A stretch of 64,000 nt of DNA from Charina bottae (GCA_023362775.1 JALMGJ010000003.1:175622774-175686773); one strand, 5' to 3'. Positions 36,344-47,813 are shown, counted from the stretch's first letter. Made by a program: numbers and translations. The notes: generated by a model from the letters alone, not told the origin.

Positions 36344-36975
36344 CTATTCTGTCCTGCGTGTGGAGGCAGTCGTAAATGTGATCTCTCCTGCTATACCATA
36401 ACTGCCTGCAAAAGGTGTTTTATCCCCAGCTCCTGAGCCCTTCCCATTCATCACATCTTCTAGTGGTATGGCAACTGAAAGAAAAACTGGAGTTGGAGGC
36501 CTGCCGCTATCTTGTGCAGGGTTAAAATTGGGGTTGGCCGTTTTTGAATCTGCTGCCCTGGCGACTGGTACGGGGATTGTAGCGAACCTCCTCACAGTAC
36601 CAGCAGCGTCCGGCTGTGTTAGAACAGCATGGCCTGGGATGGGTTTCCAGTCCTGTTTGTTCTGAACAGAAGAGCCCACTAAAATGAAAGGTGGTGCATT
36701 TCCCTTCTTCCCATCTTCCATCATCACATAAGTTGGAGAGGACACTTGTGGTGGTTGACCTTGGTGTATCATCTGCGACTGTAGATACTGCGGTTGGTCC
36801 TTACCACTAGATATGAATAGGGTTGCTTGGGGAACAGCAGCACCATTTCCAACAGATGGAAGGTGTGGTGGAGGTGGTGGTGACTTACGACCTTGTTGTT
36901 TCAAATCAGTTAGACAATAGAGAGTCCACACATTAGAATGTGGTGGTGGCTGTCCTGGTTCGCTTGTTGCCATGG
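36344..36975 (-). CDS. CABYR: CABYR exon 4 (second coding region) with stop
   Basis: The acceptor is tattttatag at 36976-36985. Completing a codon as Ala, it reads MATSEPGQPPPHSNVWTLYC and continues to GSYGIAGEITFTTASTRRTE followed by TAG at 36346-36344. A donor-like GTAAGT six bases after the stop suggests a further non-coding exon. In human this region is read only in certain splice forms. Confidence 0.94.
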
Positions 36976-39900
36976 CTATAAAATAAAAATTTAAAGAAAA
37001 ATTTGCTGGCATGAAAGACCATCTACTAGGATGTATGAACTGCAGTCATAATGCATATCCCTTACATACAACTTTATGCCGCAAGGAAGCATGTTACAGA
37101 GAGGAGAGAATCTGCAGAGGCAAAAAGTTGGACCTTGGTATGGTGAAAATGGAGGGACAACAGCAAAGTGACTTGTGATAAAGCTGCAGTTAAGCTTAAG
37201 AAGATGCTGGTTTGGCCAATCGGAGCATATCTTTTCTTCAAGTCATCCATTAAGGACAAGAAATGCCAAATTGCCAACATTCAACGTGTGTGAGTGTCCC
37301 CTGCCAGCATAACATCAGTCAGCTAGATTTTCCAGGCTTGCCCCACAGGCAAAGTCCGAGGGTCCTGTATGGATCCGTTCTAATCTGCTCCCCAGTGAGG
37401 CAGTGCAAAAGCTGCTGGATGAAAAACAACTCCAGCTCAAATGACTGGCAGCTTAAAATGTTGAAACATCCATCCATGCCAAGCCCCAGTGTTCTTTTAA
37501 CCCTTCAGCATTCTCTCTTCTGTGACATGCTTCTGTTTCTTACCTACCTACCTCTCTAACAATGTGATTCTTAGGAGGTTTTGCAATCAGAGGTCAATGG
37601 ATAAGAAAGGTTAACGTTTCTCCAGCTGAGAACAGTGGTGGCGTAGGCACTTACTACAGAGGCAGAAAATAATTGGAAGAGGTCCTGCCAGGGAGGAAAA
37701 CCAGGCCTCCAGTTGCAACAACCCCACGCTCCTAAGTAAGAAGCAACTAGTCCACCCTCTGTAGGCATCTGGAGAAGACGGGGCCTAATGGGACAGCGCA
37801 GGCAACCACCACCATTTCTTTTAAATGCAAAAACCATGTTAATGCCACGGCTGAGTCTACTACTGAGTTAAAAAAAGTTAGTCACAGTCACCACCTCACT
37901 TTCCTTCAGCTGCCATGGGCATGTATATAATTTTTCGATTCAAGATGTGCAGTCTACTGTGAGCAAGGCTTCTAGTAGGAAAATGAAAGGCCAAACATCT
38001 TCTATACCAACGTTCCCTTGCTGAATATTGTCCCATGCTACCTATCCATCTACGTGCAATACAGGAACAGGAAACTGGGACAAACTCACGCAAGGTAAGC
38101 TTTAGGGCTTATTCACAATATACTGCACATCTGGAAGCATCCCGCAGGCAAAAATTCCACACATGCCCATTCTGCCCGACAGGTCCTGTGGCCCTGTAAC
38201 ACCGCAAAGCAAGAGCAACCATAATTTACTTCAACACTGCACTGGCATGGCTATTTGCATTTAAATAAGTTAAGTTCCAGTCCTCAAGGCACTTCCTTGG
38301 CCAAAGCCGTATTGCAGGAGTGGAGAAACTTGTAGCCTTCCAGATGTTGCTGAACTACAATACCAACATCCCTCAATATTGGCTGTGCTGCCTGAGACTG
38401 TTGGCTGTTCTAGTTCAGCAATAGCTGGAGAACTAACCCCTTTCCTGTTAATTTATTCCCGGCTCTCGCCAACATAAATGCACCCAAGGAGATGGAGATG
38501 TTCACTACTTAGAGCTAAAATATTACAACACGGAATAGGAAGGATTCAGAAATATCTTGACTTTCTTACCTGACATAATAAAACCTGGGTCAGCTGATTT
38601 CAGTTGCTCTGTAGTATCCATTCTGTCAGGGTCACATTCTGCATCATCTGCAGATGGATCTAGAATGCTAGTAAACTGGCCTGCATCTGGTGAAGCCGTT
38701 AGTGGATCTAAGAGACAGGCTACCGTATCTACAAAAGGAATGACTATCTGCTGCGGAAACTGCTCTACATAAGGTCGTGGTACAGGCTCTCCACCAGCGC
38801 TGGGGTCACCATCACCCATGGGTGTGATGTGTATGTCTGATGTGAGCTCAATTTCACTTGGGCAACTCTCTGCCTGCAACAGGTCTTTATCAGGAGGCGG
38901 TGGTGGTAGCGGGGGTGGCTCTCCTTCCTGCAAGGGGTCTGGGGAAGCTTGTTCTACTAGGTCAGCAGGTGGCTGCTCCGCCTGGCTGCCCGAGGTAACT
39001 ACTTCCCCCGGGACGGAGCTCTGACTCTGAGCGCCTGATGCAGCCCTGAGAGAATGTGCAGAAGCTCCGTTTCCTGCTTCCTCTGGGGCAGGTTCTGCTT
39101 CCACGGGGGCAGGTTCTGCTTCCACGGGGGCAGGTTCTGCTTCCACGGGGGCAGGTTCTGCTTCCTCAGGGGCAGGTTCTGCTTCTGCTTCAGCAGCTTC
39201 TGCTTCAGCTGGGGCAGGGGCAGCTTCTGCTTCTGCTGGGGCAGGTGTTTCTTCTTCAGCAGCTGCTTCTGCTGGGGCAGGTTCAGGGGCAGGTTCAGGG
39301 GCAGCTACTTGGGAAACTGCAACCGCGGCCATTGAATCGCTGGCAGTGTGGGACAACGCAGGAAGGGTCTGCACAGAGATGGCCACATCCTTCAACTCAG
39401 GCTCAGCACCCATCGTTTCAACGTTACCTAGCATTTGTGCTGCTAGCTGAGCTGGATCAGCTGGGATATAGGCAAGTCCTGCTCCCTTGTCGTCCCCAGC
39501 CTTTCCTATAAATTCGTCAACAACAGATGGGAATTGAGTAGTCTTGGTGCTCAGTTCACAATGAGGCTCTTCGCTTATCTGGTCCTCTTCTGTATCAGTC
39601 GATTTCTCCTTCCGTTTGGGTTCATCGTGAATTGGAATCGTGTCAAGGTCTGACCGAAATGCATCTCCAATATCGGACCTTTTAGAACGGGGCATCGCTT
39701 GTGTTGCTGCTCCGGGTCCTTCTGCCCATCCCTCCACTGCAGGAAGAGAAATACGAAACAAGTTAAAAAGAGACCCTCATCAGCACAAAGAAAACCACTG
39801 ACTTCCAAGTCCAATTTTGGAAGTGAAATGTCTGTATTTCATCAGCCATTAGGAAAACCAAGTAACTAGTTAACACAGGGCCGTACATGACTGGTGGAAC

Positions 39901-42900
39901 CAGAGGTTACTCCGTTCATCTAAATGCACACAGTGGCCCACGGTTGCAGATGAGAAAGTGTTTGCAGGTTTTTGTAATGATCCATCACGTGGCATTAGAA
40001 AGTTTGGCCCTTTCTCATATTCATTTTGCGTATTTGTTTAATTATTCATTTCATACATTTATAAGGCCGACCAATTCAAGCAAGGTGACTCTGGGTGGAA
40101 AACCACAGAAGTTGTTGTTCAGTCGTTTAGTCGTGTCCGACTCTTCGTGACCTCATGGACCATAGCACGCCAGGCCTTCCTGTCCTCCACTGTCTCCCGG
40201 AGTTTACTCAAATTCATGTTCGTTACATCGGTGATGCTATCTAACCACAGAAGTAAACATGGCCAAAAAATAATCCTCTATCACTAAAAAAAAAAAAGCC
40301 CTAATATATAAAAACATGGGAAGAGATTTGATGTGGTGACCCGCTGTCTGGCCACCAGCTATTCAAATACTGTGTAGAAAATCTGTAAGCAGAAGAGTCA
40401 GATGCTGCGAGTGCAAGCTTTGCCTAGAGAAGTTTTAATACCCATTACTATGAGGTAGGTTGGAAAAAAGCCTGCTTTAAAAACTAGAGCAGTGTTTCTC
40501 AACCTCAGCAACTTTAAGACTTGTTGGCTGAGAAAGAAAGAGAAAGCTCCAGATGCAACTCTTCTTGCATTTTCAGCTGTTAATAAAAGTTGCTCCTCCT
40601 TCATCTTGGAGAGTGGATGCAGCATGCATATGCTGAAGGATCGAAGTCTCTTTACTGAATTGGACCCAAGTTCAAAAGAAGAGATTGGCTTGGCTGATGG
40701 AAGAACAATCCCAGTGAAAGGGGAGGGGCGTGCTCTCCTAAGGTGCAGAAATGGCGCCACCCAGAGGGATTTGATTGCAACTAACGCTTTGTATGGTCCA
40801 GGCTTAAGCTTAAACCTGATTAGTGCACCTGTGCTGATGAACAAAGGCCATACTCTTCGATTTAAAGGTGACAAGTGTGAAATAATGGATCAAAAAGGTG
40901 TCTTTTTAACAGGATTCCTGGATCAGGGATTAATGTTTCTCAATTGTGAAAGGCCAGACATGGCGTGTGTGGCCAGTCACCAAAGAAAGGAGGATTCAAG
41001 TGCAATTCTCCAAATGAAGAGAAATGAATTGGCAGGCTGTCTGGAAATCAAGGACTGTGGTAAGTCTGATGCAAGGTACAAAACCTGCATACAGGGAAAA
41101 GCCACTAGGCATGCAATTCCAAAACAAAGCACCAGGAGCTCTAAACAGCCCCTTGAGCTAATTCACACTTACCAGTGTGGGCCAATTCAAGCATCTGTTG
41201 GTAACATTCCAAAAAGGAAAAGAACTGAATTAGATTCCAAAGCAAAGGAAGGGATCTTATTGGGGCACCCACTGGGAAGCAAAGGATATAGAGTTTCAGA
41301 TCCTAAGACTGGCTCAATCCACACTTGCAGAGTGGTACATTTTGATAAAACAAAGCCAAATCAAAATCCTCTAGCCAATAGCACTGCAGAAGGGGGAGGT
41401 GAAGAAGATTTGTTCAAGGTATCTTACCCAGTGTTTCCAGATGCAGCGAGCAGGCAAGCCCAGAGAGCGGACATCGAGATGGAGATTCCGCCTGAATCAG
41501 ACGATGAGGAATCAGGAGGGACAGAAGGGGCAGAGATGCAGCATAATCCAGACCCGAGTCCTGTTCCAGACCTGAGACACTCATCGTGACCCAACAAGGG
41601 AGTTCTGGCCAAGCGACTGTCCTACCTCACAGGAATGGGAGCCTGCATCATGGAAGGAAGTGCAACAGCTGCCACCAGCTGAAGCAATTAAGCAGCACAA
41701 GAGGAGTTTGAGGCTCTGCAACACAACAACACTTGGACACTCACAAAGTTACCTGTTGGCAAAAAGGCCATTGGTTGCAAATGGGTCTTTAAGGCCAAAC
41801 AGAATGAGAAGGGAGAGGTCCAAAGATACAAAGCTAGACTGGTAGCCAAGGGCTATTCACAAAAGTATGGGGAAGATTATGACCAGACTTTTGCACCAGT
41901 TGTGACCCACACAACAATTTGACTTCTTTTAAGTCTAGCTGCAAGCAGAAACATGCAAGTGGAACATATGGACATCAAGACAGTGTTCTTGCATGGTGAA
42001 ATTCAGGAGGTGTTGTACATGCAACAACCTGAAGGGTTCACTGATCCAAAGAAAAGGCATTTAGTGTGTAAGCTTCAGAAGGGGATCTATGGGCTGAAAC
42101 AAGCAGCAAGGGCCTGGAAGGTGAAATTAAACCAGATGCTAATAAAGCTAGGTTTCACTCAGGGCAAAGCAGATCCCTGTCTTTACACACGACACAAGAA
42201 TGGCAGAGACATGTTCATTCTGACATATGTGGATGATTTGATTCTCTGTTATGAGGATCAAAGGGACATTAATGAACTTGTATCCAACTTGAACATGGAA
42301 GTAGAGGTGAAATGTCTTGGGAAGGCAAGCCACTACTTGGGGATACAAATTGACAAAGAGGATGAAAGTTTCCTCCTTAGTCAGAGGCAAAAGATTCTGG
42401 AGTTATTGGAGAGCCTGGGGCTGGAAGATGCAAACACAGTTCCAACTCCAATGAAAACAGACTTTCACAAAATAAAGGACACTAGTGAACTATTGCCTCA
42501 GAACAATGGATACAGAGAGGCCATTGGGAAGCTGCTATATCTGTGAACCACAACAAGGCCAGATATTTCAACTGCAGTGGGGATCCTCTGCAGAAAAACC
42601 AGCGCACCCACCCAAAGGGACTGGACAGGCATTAAGCGGGTGGCAAGATACCTGAAGGGGACTGCAGACTTGAAGCTTAAGCTGCCAGCAACTGATTCTC
42701 CTGACCTAGTGGGATACACGAATGCAGATTGGGCAGAGAATGCAACTGATCGTAAATCCACTAGTGGGAGTGTGTTTTTCTTTGGGGGAGGGGCTTTGAG
42801 CTGGGCTAGTTGCAAGCAGACTATATTGGCACACTCACTGAAGCAGAATATGTCTCAGCACCTGAGACATGCGATGAGGTGCAATGGCTCAAGTATTTAC

Positions 42901-45900
42901 TTGAGGATCTGGGGGTTAGTGATCCTGCTCCAACAAGAGTCTTTGAGGACAACCAAAGTTGTATAAGACTCTCTCTATCAAAGAAGGTGGGAGGGCAGAC
43001 AAAGCACATGGATGTTCGTTACCATGTGATTAGAGAGGCACAGGAGACAGGACTAATACATTTGGAGTATTGTCCCTCAGAGAGGATGATCGCAGACATC
43101 CTGACAAAGCCACTTGCAAGGAGTGTCTATCAAGGCCTACGAAGTGAGTTAAATCTTGTGTAGGCATGATGCATGACATGATTTGAGAAGGGGTGTTGGA
43201 GGGCCCAGCAAATCAGCATGCCCCATTAGCATGTAGATGAGTGCTCTAGGATGACTCTCTATGTGCTTCAGGAGGAAGCTGTTTGTTGCTCCTCTCACTT
43301 CCTCCCTCTCTCTCTCTCTCTCTGCCTTTTGCCACCATCGAAGGAGCACGTGGCTGCTGAGCTCCTCTCCATTGAGAGGCCATGCCTAGGCCTCAATTCC
43401 AGAAGCTTTCCCCTTTCTCCACACAGCTCTTGGCAGCAATGAGGGCCAAGAGTTTCAGTTTAGGGAGCAGAAAGAAGAACAAGAATCCTTCATGTAACTG
43501 GACCAAATAAAAGTAAGAACTCTTTTGAAACTACTTTGTCTAAGCGTGTAATTCTTTATGCTTGGGTGGGCTAAGTGCTTAAGATCAATAACCTATATCT
43601 CTCTATGTCTATGAAGGTTCTCAGTCATCCAGGTGGAATTGTCTGTAGCTTGAATCATGTCAACTGGATTTCTATTTTCTTAATGGAAACGTTTCGCTCC
43701 TTATCCAAGGGGCTTCTTCAGTCTGAGCAAAGTTGGTAAGGGAATCCTAAATATGTTCCTAGGTAGCTGTGTGACCTTACACCTGGGGCTAGGTCATGGT
43801 TATATTGAGATGTAATTTTTAAGTCCTTTTATCATCTAATGGAGGGTCGTTAAAAACACCATGCTGCTGTTGAGCTTCTGAAATGGTCTTAATCTTCCTA
43901 GGCACAGAAGACAACACGGGGAGGAAGATGGGGGAGAGTTTGTGCCTGAGGCCCCCACCTCTATTCAAGGAAGGATTTTCCAAGTTGGCATAAATGGATT
44001 CCTTGACCCCTCTCTCAAACCACCTATCTTCTCTGTCTAAAATGTGAACATTAATGTCCTCAAATGAGTGTCCTTTTTCTTTTAGATGAAGATAAACTGC
44101 TGACTCTGGTCCTGTGGTGTTATTTCTCCTGTGTTGTGCCATCCTCCTGTACATAGGTTGTTTGGTTTCTCCAATGTAGAGTTCAGAGCACTCCTCACTG
44201 CACTGGATTGCATAAACTACATTGCTTTTCTTATGTTTTGGAGTTTGATCTTTGGGGTGTACAAGCCTCTGTCTCAGTGTGTTGGTGGGTTTGAAATATA
44301 CAGGTATGTGGTGTTTGCCAAATATCCGTTTTATCTTTTCAGACACGCCAGCCATGTAGGGAATGACCAGGTTCTTTCGTTTACTCTGAGTCTCAGCCCT
44401 ATCTGTCGCTGTTTTAGGTCTGGTAGATTTAGATTTGGTGAAGGCCAAATTTGGTGGATATCCAAATTGGGCCTTCACCAAATCTAAATCTACCAGACCT
44501 AAAACAGCGACAGATAGGGCTGAGACTCAGAGTAAACGAAAGAACCTGGTCATTCCCTACATGGCTGGCGTGTCTGAAAAGATAAAACGGATATTTGGCA
44601 AACACCACATACCTGTATATTTCAAACCCACCAACACACTGAGACAGAGGCTTGTACACCCCAAAGATCAAACTCCAAAACATAAGAAAAGCAATGTAGT
44701 TTATGCAATCCAGTGCAGTGAGGAGTGCTCTGAACTCTACATTGGAGAAACCAAACAACCTATGTACAGGAGGATGGCACAACACAGGAGAAATAACACC
44801 ACAGGACCAGAGTCAGCAGTTTATCTTCATCTAAAAGAAAAAGGACACTCATTTGAGGACATTAATGTTCACATTTTAGACAGAGAAGATAGGTGGTTTG
44901 AGAGAGGGGTCAAGGAATCCATTTATGCCAACTTGGAAAATCCTTCCTTGAATAGAGGTGGGGGCCTCAGGCACAAACTCTCCCCCATCTTCCTCCCCGT
45001 GTTGTCTTCTGTGCCTAGGAAGATTAAGACCATTTCAGAAGCTCAACAGCAGCATGGTGTTTTTAACGACCCTCCATTAGATGATAAAAGGACTTAAAAA
45101 TTACATCTCAATATAACCATGACCTAGCCCCAGGTGTAAGGTCACACAGCTACCTAGGAACATATTTAGGATTCCCTTACCAACTTTGCTCAGACTGAAG
45201 AAGCCCCTTGGATAAGGAGCGAAACGTTTCCATTAAGAAAATAGAAATCCAGTTGACATGATTCAAGCTACAGACTATATCTCTCTAGTGTGCTCATTAA
45301 TGCTATTTTGATAAAAACTCCTTTCTGTGTGTGCTTATTGCTCCGCTGCACTAAGCTCTGCTCCATTCAGTGGTCCTAGCAGTCCACTAATGGCAATCAC
45401 AGTGAACAAAAGCAGTGTGGAAGCAGTAGGCTCTGGCAAACATGCAAACCTACAGAACCAAGAATTTTGTGCTACTATAACCTAGTCATTTTTTAAAGTA
45501 TCTGGTGTTTCTTTGCTATAATGTATTTAATTCACACAAATAGAAGTCATCTTTGGTTTTTCAGATTTATAATCTAAACCAGGATGGATGGATGGATGGA
45601 CAGAGAGACAAACAGATAGATAACACCCACATAAACACACATACTGTACATATAGCAAAAAGGCCATGATCTCTCTCAGGAAATGTTCTAGATTTCTGTC
45701 TTCTCTCTCACACACACACATACATTCTACACCAACCACACAACACACCCTACTCAACTGCACAACCTTAAAATATTTCCTGAACAGAGAAGTTTGAAAT
45801 GTTTGGTGCACAAAACAGCTGGTTTGGAATGGCCTGTGCCTGAACCAAAAGAGACAGGTTATAGGTGTTTCCGTCCAAGCATGGAGCAAAACAAGGCAAT

Positions 45901-47813
45901 GTTCCTCCAGAGAGAAGTGGTTTGGAGGAAAAGCCAAGGACATTGGTGGCCACATGGAGGAAGGAAAGGAAGAGCACCAGGAAAATCAGGAGGGACTGAC
46001 AGGTCAAATGGATATGGTTCCCTGGGACATCAGTGGTGGCAGAGTCTGAGGGAAGAGGAAAGGAAGGTGCTTGGAAGATTGGGGGAGGACCCACTGGGAT
46101 GTGACACACTGAAGGGAAAGCAGGGTGAGGAAGGGAGATGGGATGACACCCACCAACCTTGCTATCCCACCCCCTTGGATTTTGTTTTGTCCAAACCCTG
46201 AGTCAACCAAAGGCTTGGTTTAGCTGAATCATGCTTGATCTGAAATGGTCTTGCAGGACCTCCAGAACATGATGAACAAAATTGTCTTGTTTTGTGCACA
46301 GCCTGAACCCTTAGACATATGCACTCATATACAGACATTAATGTTCAAACATAATGCAAAAGCTTTTATTCACACAGTGACTTTTCACATGCCCGTTCAT
46401 AATTCTCAGCCCACATTCCTATAACTGGAATAATTCCTTTTCTTTGCACTGCAATAAAAGGTCAAATTTCCTTCAAGTTGACTTCAGGTCCTGGTGACTC
46501 TGTGGACATAGCTGTGCATTTTTCTTGGCAACAGGATGGAAGTGATTTGCCACTGCCTCCTTCCAGGTTGTCTTTCCTGGCCTACCTATAGCTCTAGTAT
46601 TCCCTGGGTTGTCACCAACCCAATAGTAAACCACTCCTGCTTCTGAGTCCACAAGATCAACCAGATGTGAGGAAAACCTTTCCCAGAAGTCAACAGAGGG
46701 CCTTTTTCAACCCTTATTTTTCCACCATAGTTGCTGGACGTATTTTTCAAACTTGGCAATTTTAACTTTGGCTATTCAAAACCAGCTGTTTTGTGCACAG
46801 AACATTTCAAACTTCTCCGTTAAGGAAGCATGCTGGGGAATTTTGGGAGTTGGAAGTCCACCCATCTTCAAGTTGCCAAGTTTGAAAAAAACTGGTCTGA
46901 ACCAATCACAAACTTCAGAAATGCAAGTGCACCTATCAAACAACCTTAACATTTAGATTAGAATCTCACATATTCTTACCAGTAATTGTCCTGGAAGTAA
47001 ACATATTCAGCAGGCTCTCCAAATCAAATTTAGCTGCTTCAATTATCATCTACCTCAAGACATTGTGTATGAACTATCATTTGGGACAGAAATAATTCCT
47101 CTGTATTTCTGGGATCACTTTTAGAGCCTTTAAATCTCCAAGGCTCTTGTGTAAGTGGAAAACTGACAGGGTCAGAGCCTTTATTCTGTTGCCTTTTCTG
47201 TGCTGCAAAAAAACTAAAAAATAAAAATCACCCTTTCCCTAGTTATTTTACTATTTCTGGGAAAAGATGTGGTAGGGGGATTTTCAGTGTAAAAACAATA
47301 TAAGGGAGAAAAGGTCTCTTCTACTTTCAATCACAGCTTCAGCAATGACATTTATATTTTCTTTAAAAACTCCCCTCAAAAGAAATGACATTGAATAATG
47401 TGTAGCCCTGGCAACAATCATTGTTTAATGGTAATCTCATACCTCTTATCACATGAAATTCTCTCACCAGTTCTTTGATATCCAAATTAGGATGTTCTGG
47501 AAAGAAAAGTTGGAGAAAGGCAATCAATTTATGGACCAAAACCTCTGAAGTGAGGAATACATTTCACATTGGAGCTAATATAAGGACATCACTAGTTTGA
47601 ATGATCATTGTTTTGCTTATACTGTATTGGCCAATATTTAACCTTTTAAAACAAAAAAGGCAAACCTTCTCGGAAAACTATCAGTTCTCTGAAATACTCA
47701 GCAGCAAATTCAGTGATGTTGGAGGGACTGGCTTTGAGAACTGCTCTGCTCACTCCTTCAAGAAGAGTCTTGAGGCCATATGGGACCACCATCCTGGGCT
47801 TTGCGGTATGCAT
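36344..47813 (-). CDS. CABYR: CABYR: four coding exons, 666 residues
   Basis: Calcium-binding tyrosine-phosphorylation-regulated protein, a sperm fibrous-sheath component that docks through an RIIa-like domain. Coding exons on the minus strand are 47813-47666 (ATG start), 47496-47443, 39736-38570 and 36975-36344 (TAG stop). All junctions are AG/GT and the total is 2001 nt in one frame. Residues 1-67 are the RIIa-like dimerisation/docking domain (PRMVVPYGLKTLLEG). About 68-456 form a long acidic, Pro/Ala/Glu-rich region with CABYR landmarks (STDTEEDQ, KTTQFPSV, PADPAQLAAQMLG, QQIVIPFVDTVACL). About 458-666 match the second coding region (MATSEPGQPPPHSNVWTLYC, PPFILVGSSVQ, TPVFLSVAIPLEDV, GSYGIAGEIT). 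The gene lies tail to tail with OSBPL1A as in mammals. Confidence 0.95.
38570..39736 (-). CDS. CABYR: CABYR exon 3 (large first coding region)
   Basis: The 1167-nt exon has acceptor tcttcctgcag and donor GTAAGA. It begins (V)EGWAEGPG, the counterpart of human VEKWSEG, and contains STDTEEDQISEE, TKTTQFPSVVDEF, YIPADPAQLAAQMLG, an AEPAPVE heptapeptide array, the proline run PPPLPPPPPDK and EQFPQQIVIPFVDTVACLLD. It ends ...DPGFIMS. If the donor is not used the frame continues 15-16 codons to a stop at 38523, which would give a short form lacking the second region. Confidence 0.95.
39078..39185 (-). repeat. 21-bp coding minisatellite in CABYR
   Basis: About five copies of a 21-bp unit (ggcaggttctgcttccacgg plus one base on the + strand) encode AEPAPVE/AEPAPEE heptads. 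Imperfect Glu/Ala/Pro-rich repetition extends to about 39310. Frame is preserved because the unit is a multiple of three. Confidence 0.9.
40030..40112 (-). repeat. L2 3' fragment interrupted by BovB
   Basis: The sequence ttataaggccgaccaattca then ggtgactctgggtgg is the reverse complement of an L2 3' terminus. It breaks off at the BovB fragment inserted at 40113. Confidence 0.55.
40113..40242 (-). mobile_element. BovB 3' end, 130 bp, with 12-bp TSD
   Basis: This is a 5'-truncated BovB tail closely matching 21650-21790. The 12-mer aaccacagaagt lies on both sides (40101-40112 and 40243-40254), so it is a genuine retrotransposition event rather than a deletion remnant. Confidence 0.88.
40492..40530. 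repeat. hAT-like MITE arm, truncated
   Basis: The stretch cagtgtttctcaacctcagc then aactttaagac matches the end of the MITE at 34738. It stops where copia-related sequence begins. Confidence 0.6.
40531..45370 (+). mobile_element. Ty1/copia retrotransposon remnant, split by a PLE palindrome
   Basis: Copia-type order is visible. A protease-like segment has ESGCSMHM where DSGC is expected; then come a pre-integrase Cys/His segment, RT (KTVFLHGEIQEVLYMQQPEG, KGIYGLKQAARAWK, YVDDLILC) and RNase H (FEDNQSCIRL, KTKHMDVRYH-type HMDVRYHVIR), ending at 43163. The integrase core between 41190 and 41215 is deleted without closing the frame, and the first IN aspartate is replaced. Frameshifts and stops lie near 41590, 41920 and 42546. 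A purine tract (gagaagggg) precedes TGTTGGAG at 43196, the probable 3' LTR start, with AATAAA near 43505. The LTR resumes after the PLE insertion and ends about 45370. No 5' LTR was found. Confidence 0.85.
43606..45274. mobile_element. Penelope-like element (family 1), 1.67-kb inverted duplication
   Basis: Two copies of a PLE 3' region lie head to head around ggatatcc at about 44455-44462. Each arm (about 830 bp) encodes the same 220-residue product, minus strand 44481-43819 and plus strand 44435-45097, identical after the first dozen residues. It has a GIY-YIG type module (VVYAIQC, ELYIGETKQPMYRRMAQHRR), the endonuclease domain at the C-terminus of PLE proteins; the RT domain is truncated away. 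The 13-mer ctatatctctcta occurs at 43593-43605 and 45275-45287. Hammerhead-like cores lie in both ends (minus 43721-43691, plus 45195-45225). The element sits in the copia 3' LTR inside CABYR intron 2, so it is the younger insertion. Confidence 0.9.
45777..46826. repeat. Unclassified 57-bp inverted repeat pair
   Basis: Bases 45777-45833 and the reverse complement of 46770-46826 match with few differences (shared agaagtttgaaatgtt and gtgcacaaaacagctggt). The right copy interrupts a hAT-like MITE whose arms are at 46742-46765 and 46827-46890. The intervening 940 bases show no family I recognise. Confidence 0.55.
47443..47496 (-). CDS. CABYR: CABYR exon 2 (54 nt)
   Basis: A small exon between acceptor cttttctttccag and donor GTATGA. 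Completing a Glu codon, it reads HPNLDIKELVREFHVIR, the counterpart of human TTMDIKDLVKQFHQIK that ends the RIIa-like domain. It is too short for an ORF listing, but phase and homology are clear. Confidence 0.92.

Noticed and set aside
35895..36436. Plus-strand ORFs of 168 and 111 codons
   Set aside because: They overlap the CABYR 3' region in antisense, show no conserved domain and have no splice or start support.
39068..39190. Regular short repeats resembling a CRISPR-like array
   Set aside because: Units are contiguous 21-bp coding repeats without spacers, in a eukaryotic exon.
39054..39511. Plus-strand ORFs rich in GQVLLPR and GRFCFHG repeats
   Set aside because: They are antisense shadows of the CABYR 21-bp minisatellite exon; open only because the repeat unit is a multiple of three and has few stop codons.
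43819..45097. Two identical 220-residue ORFs as a possible host gene pair
   Set aside because: The GIY-YIG module, truncated 5' ends, TSD and insertion in a copia LTR show a Penelope-like element, not a host gene.
45527..46210. Overlapping ORFs of 105-142 codons on both strands
   Set aside because: No family resemblance, no splice context, and part of the region is simple or inverted repeat; treated as chance.
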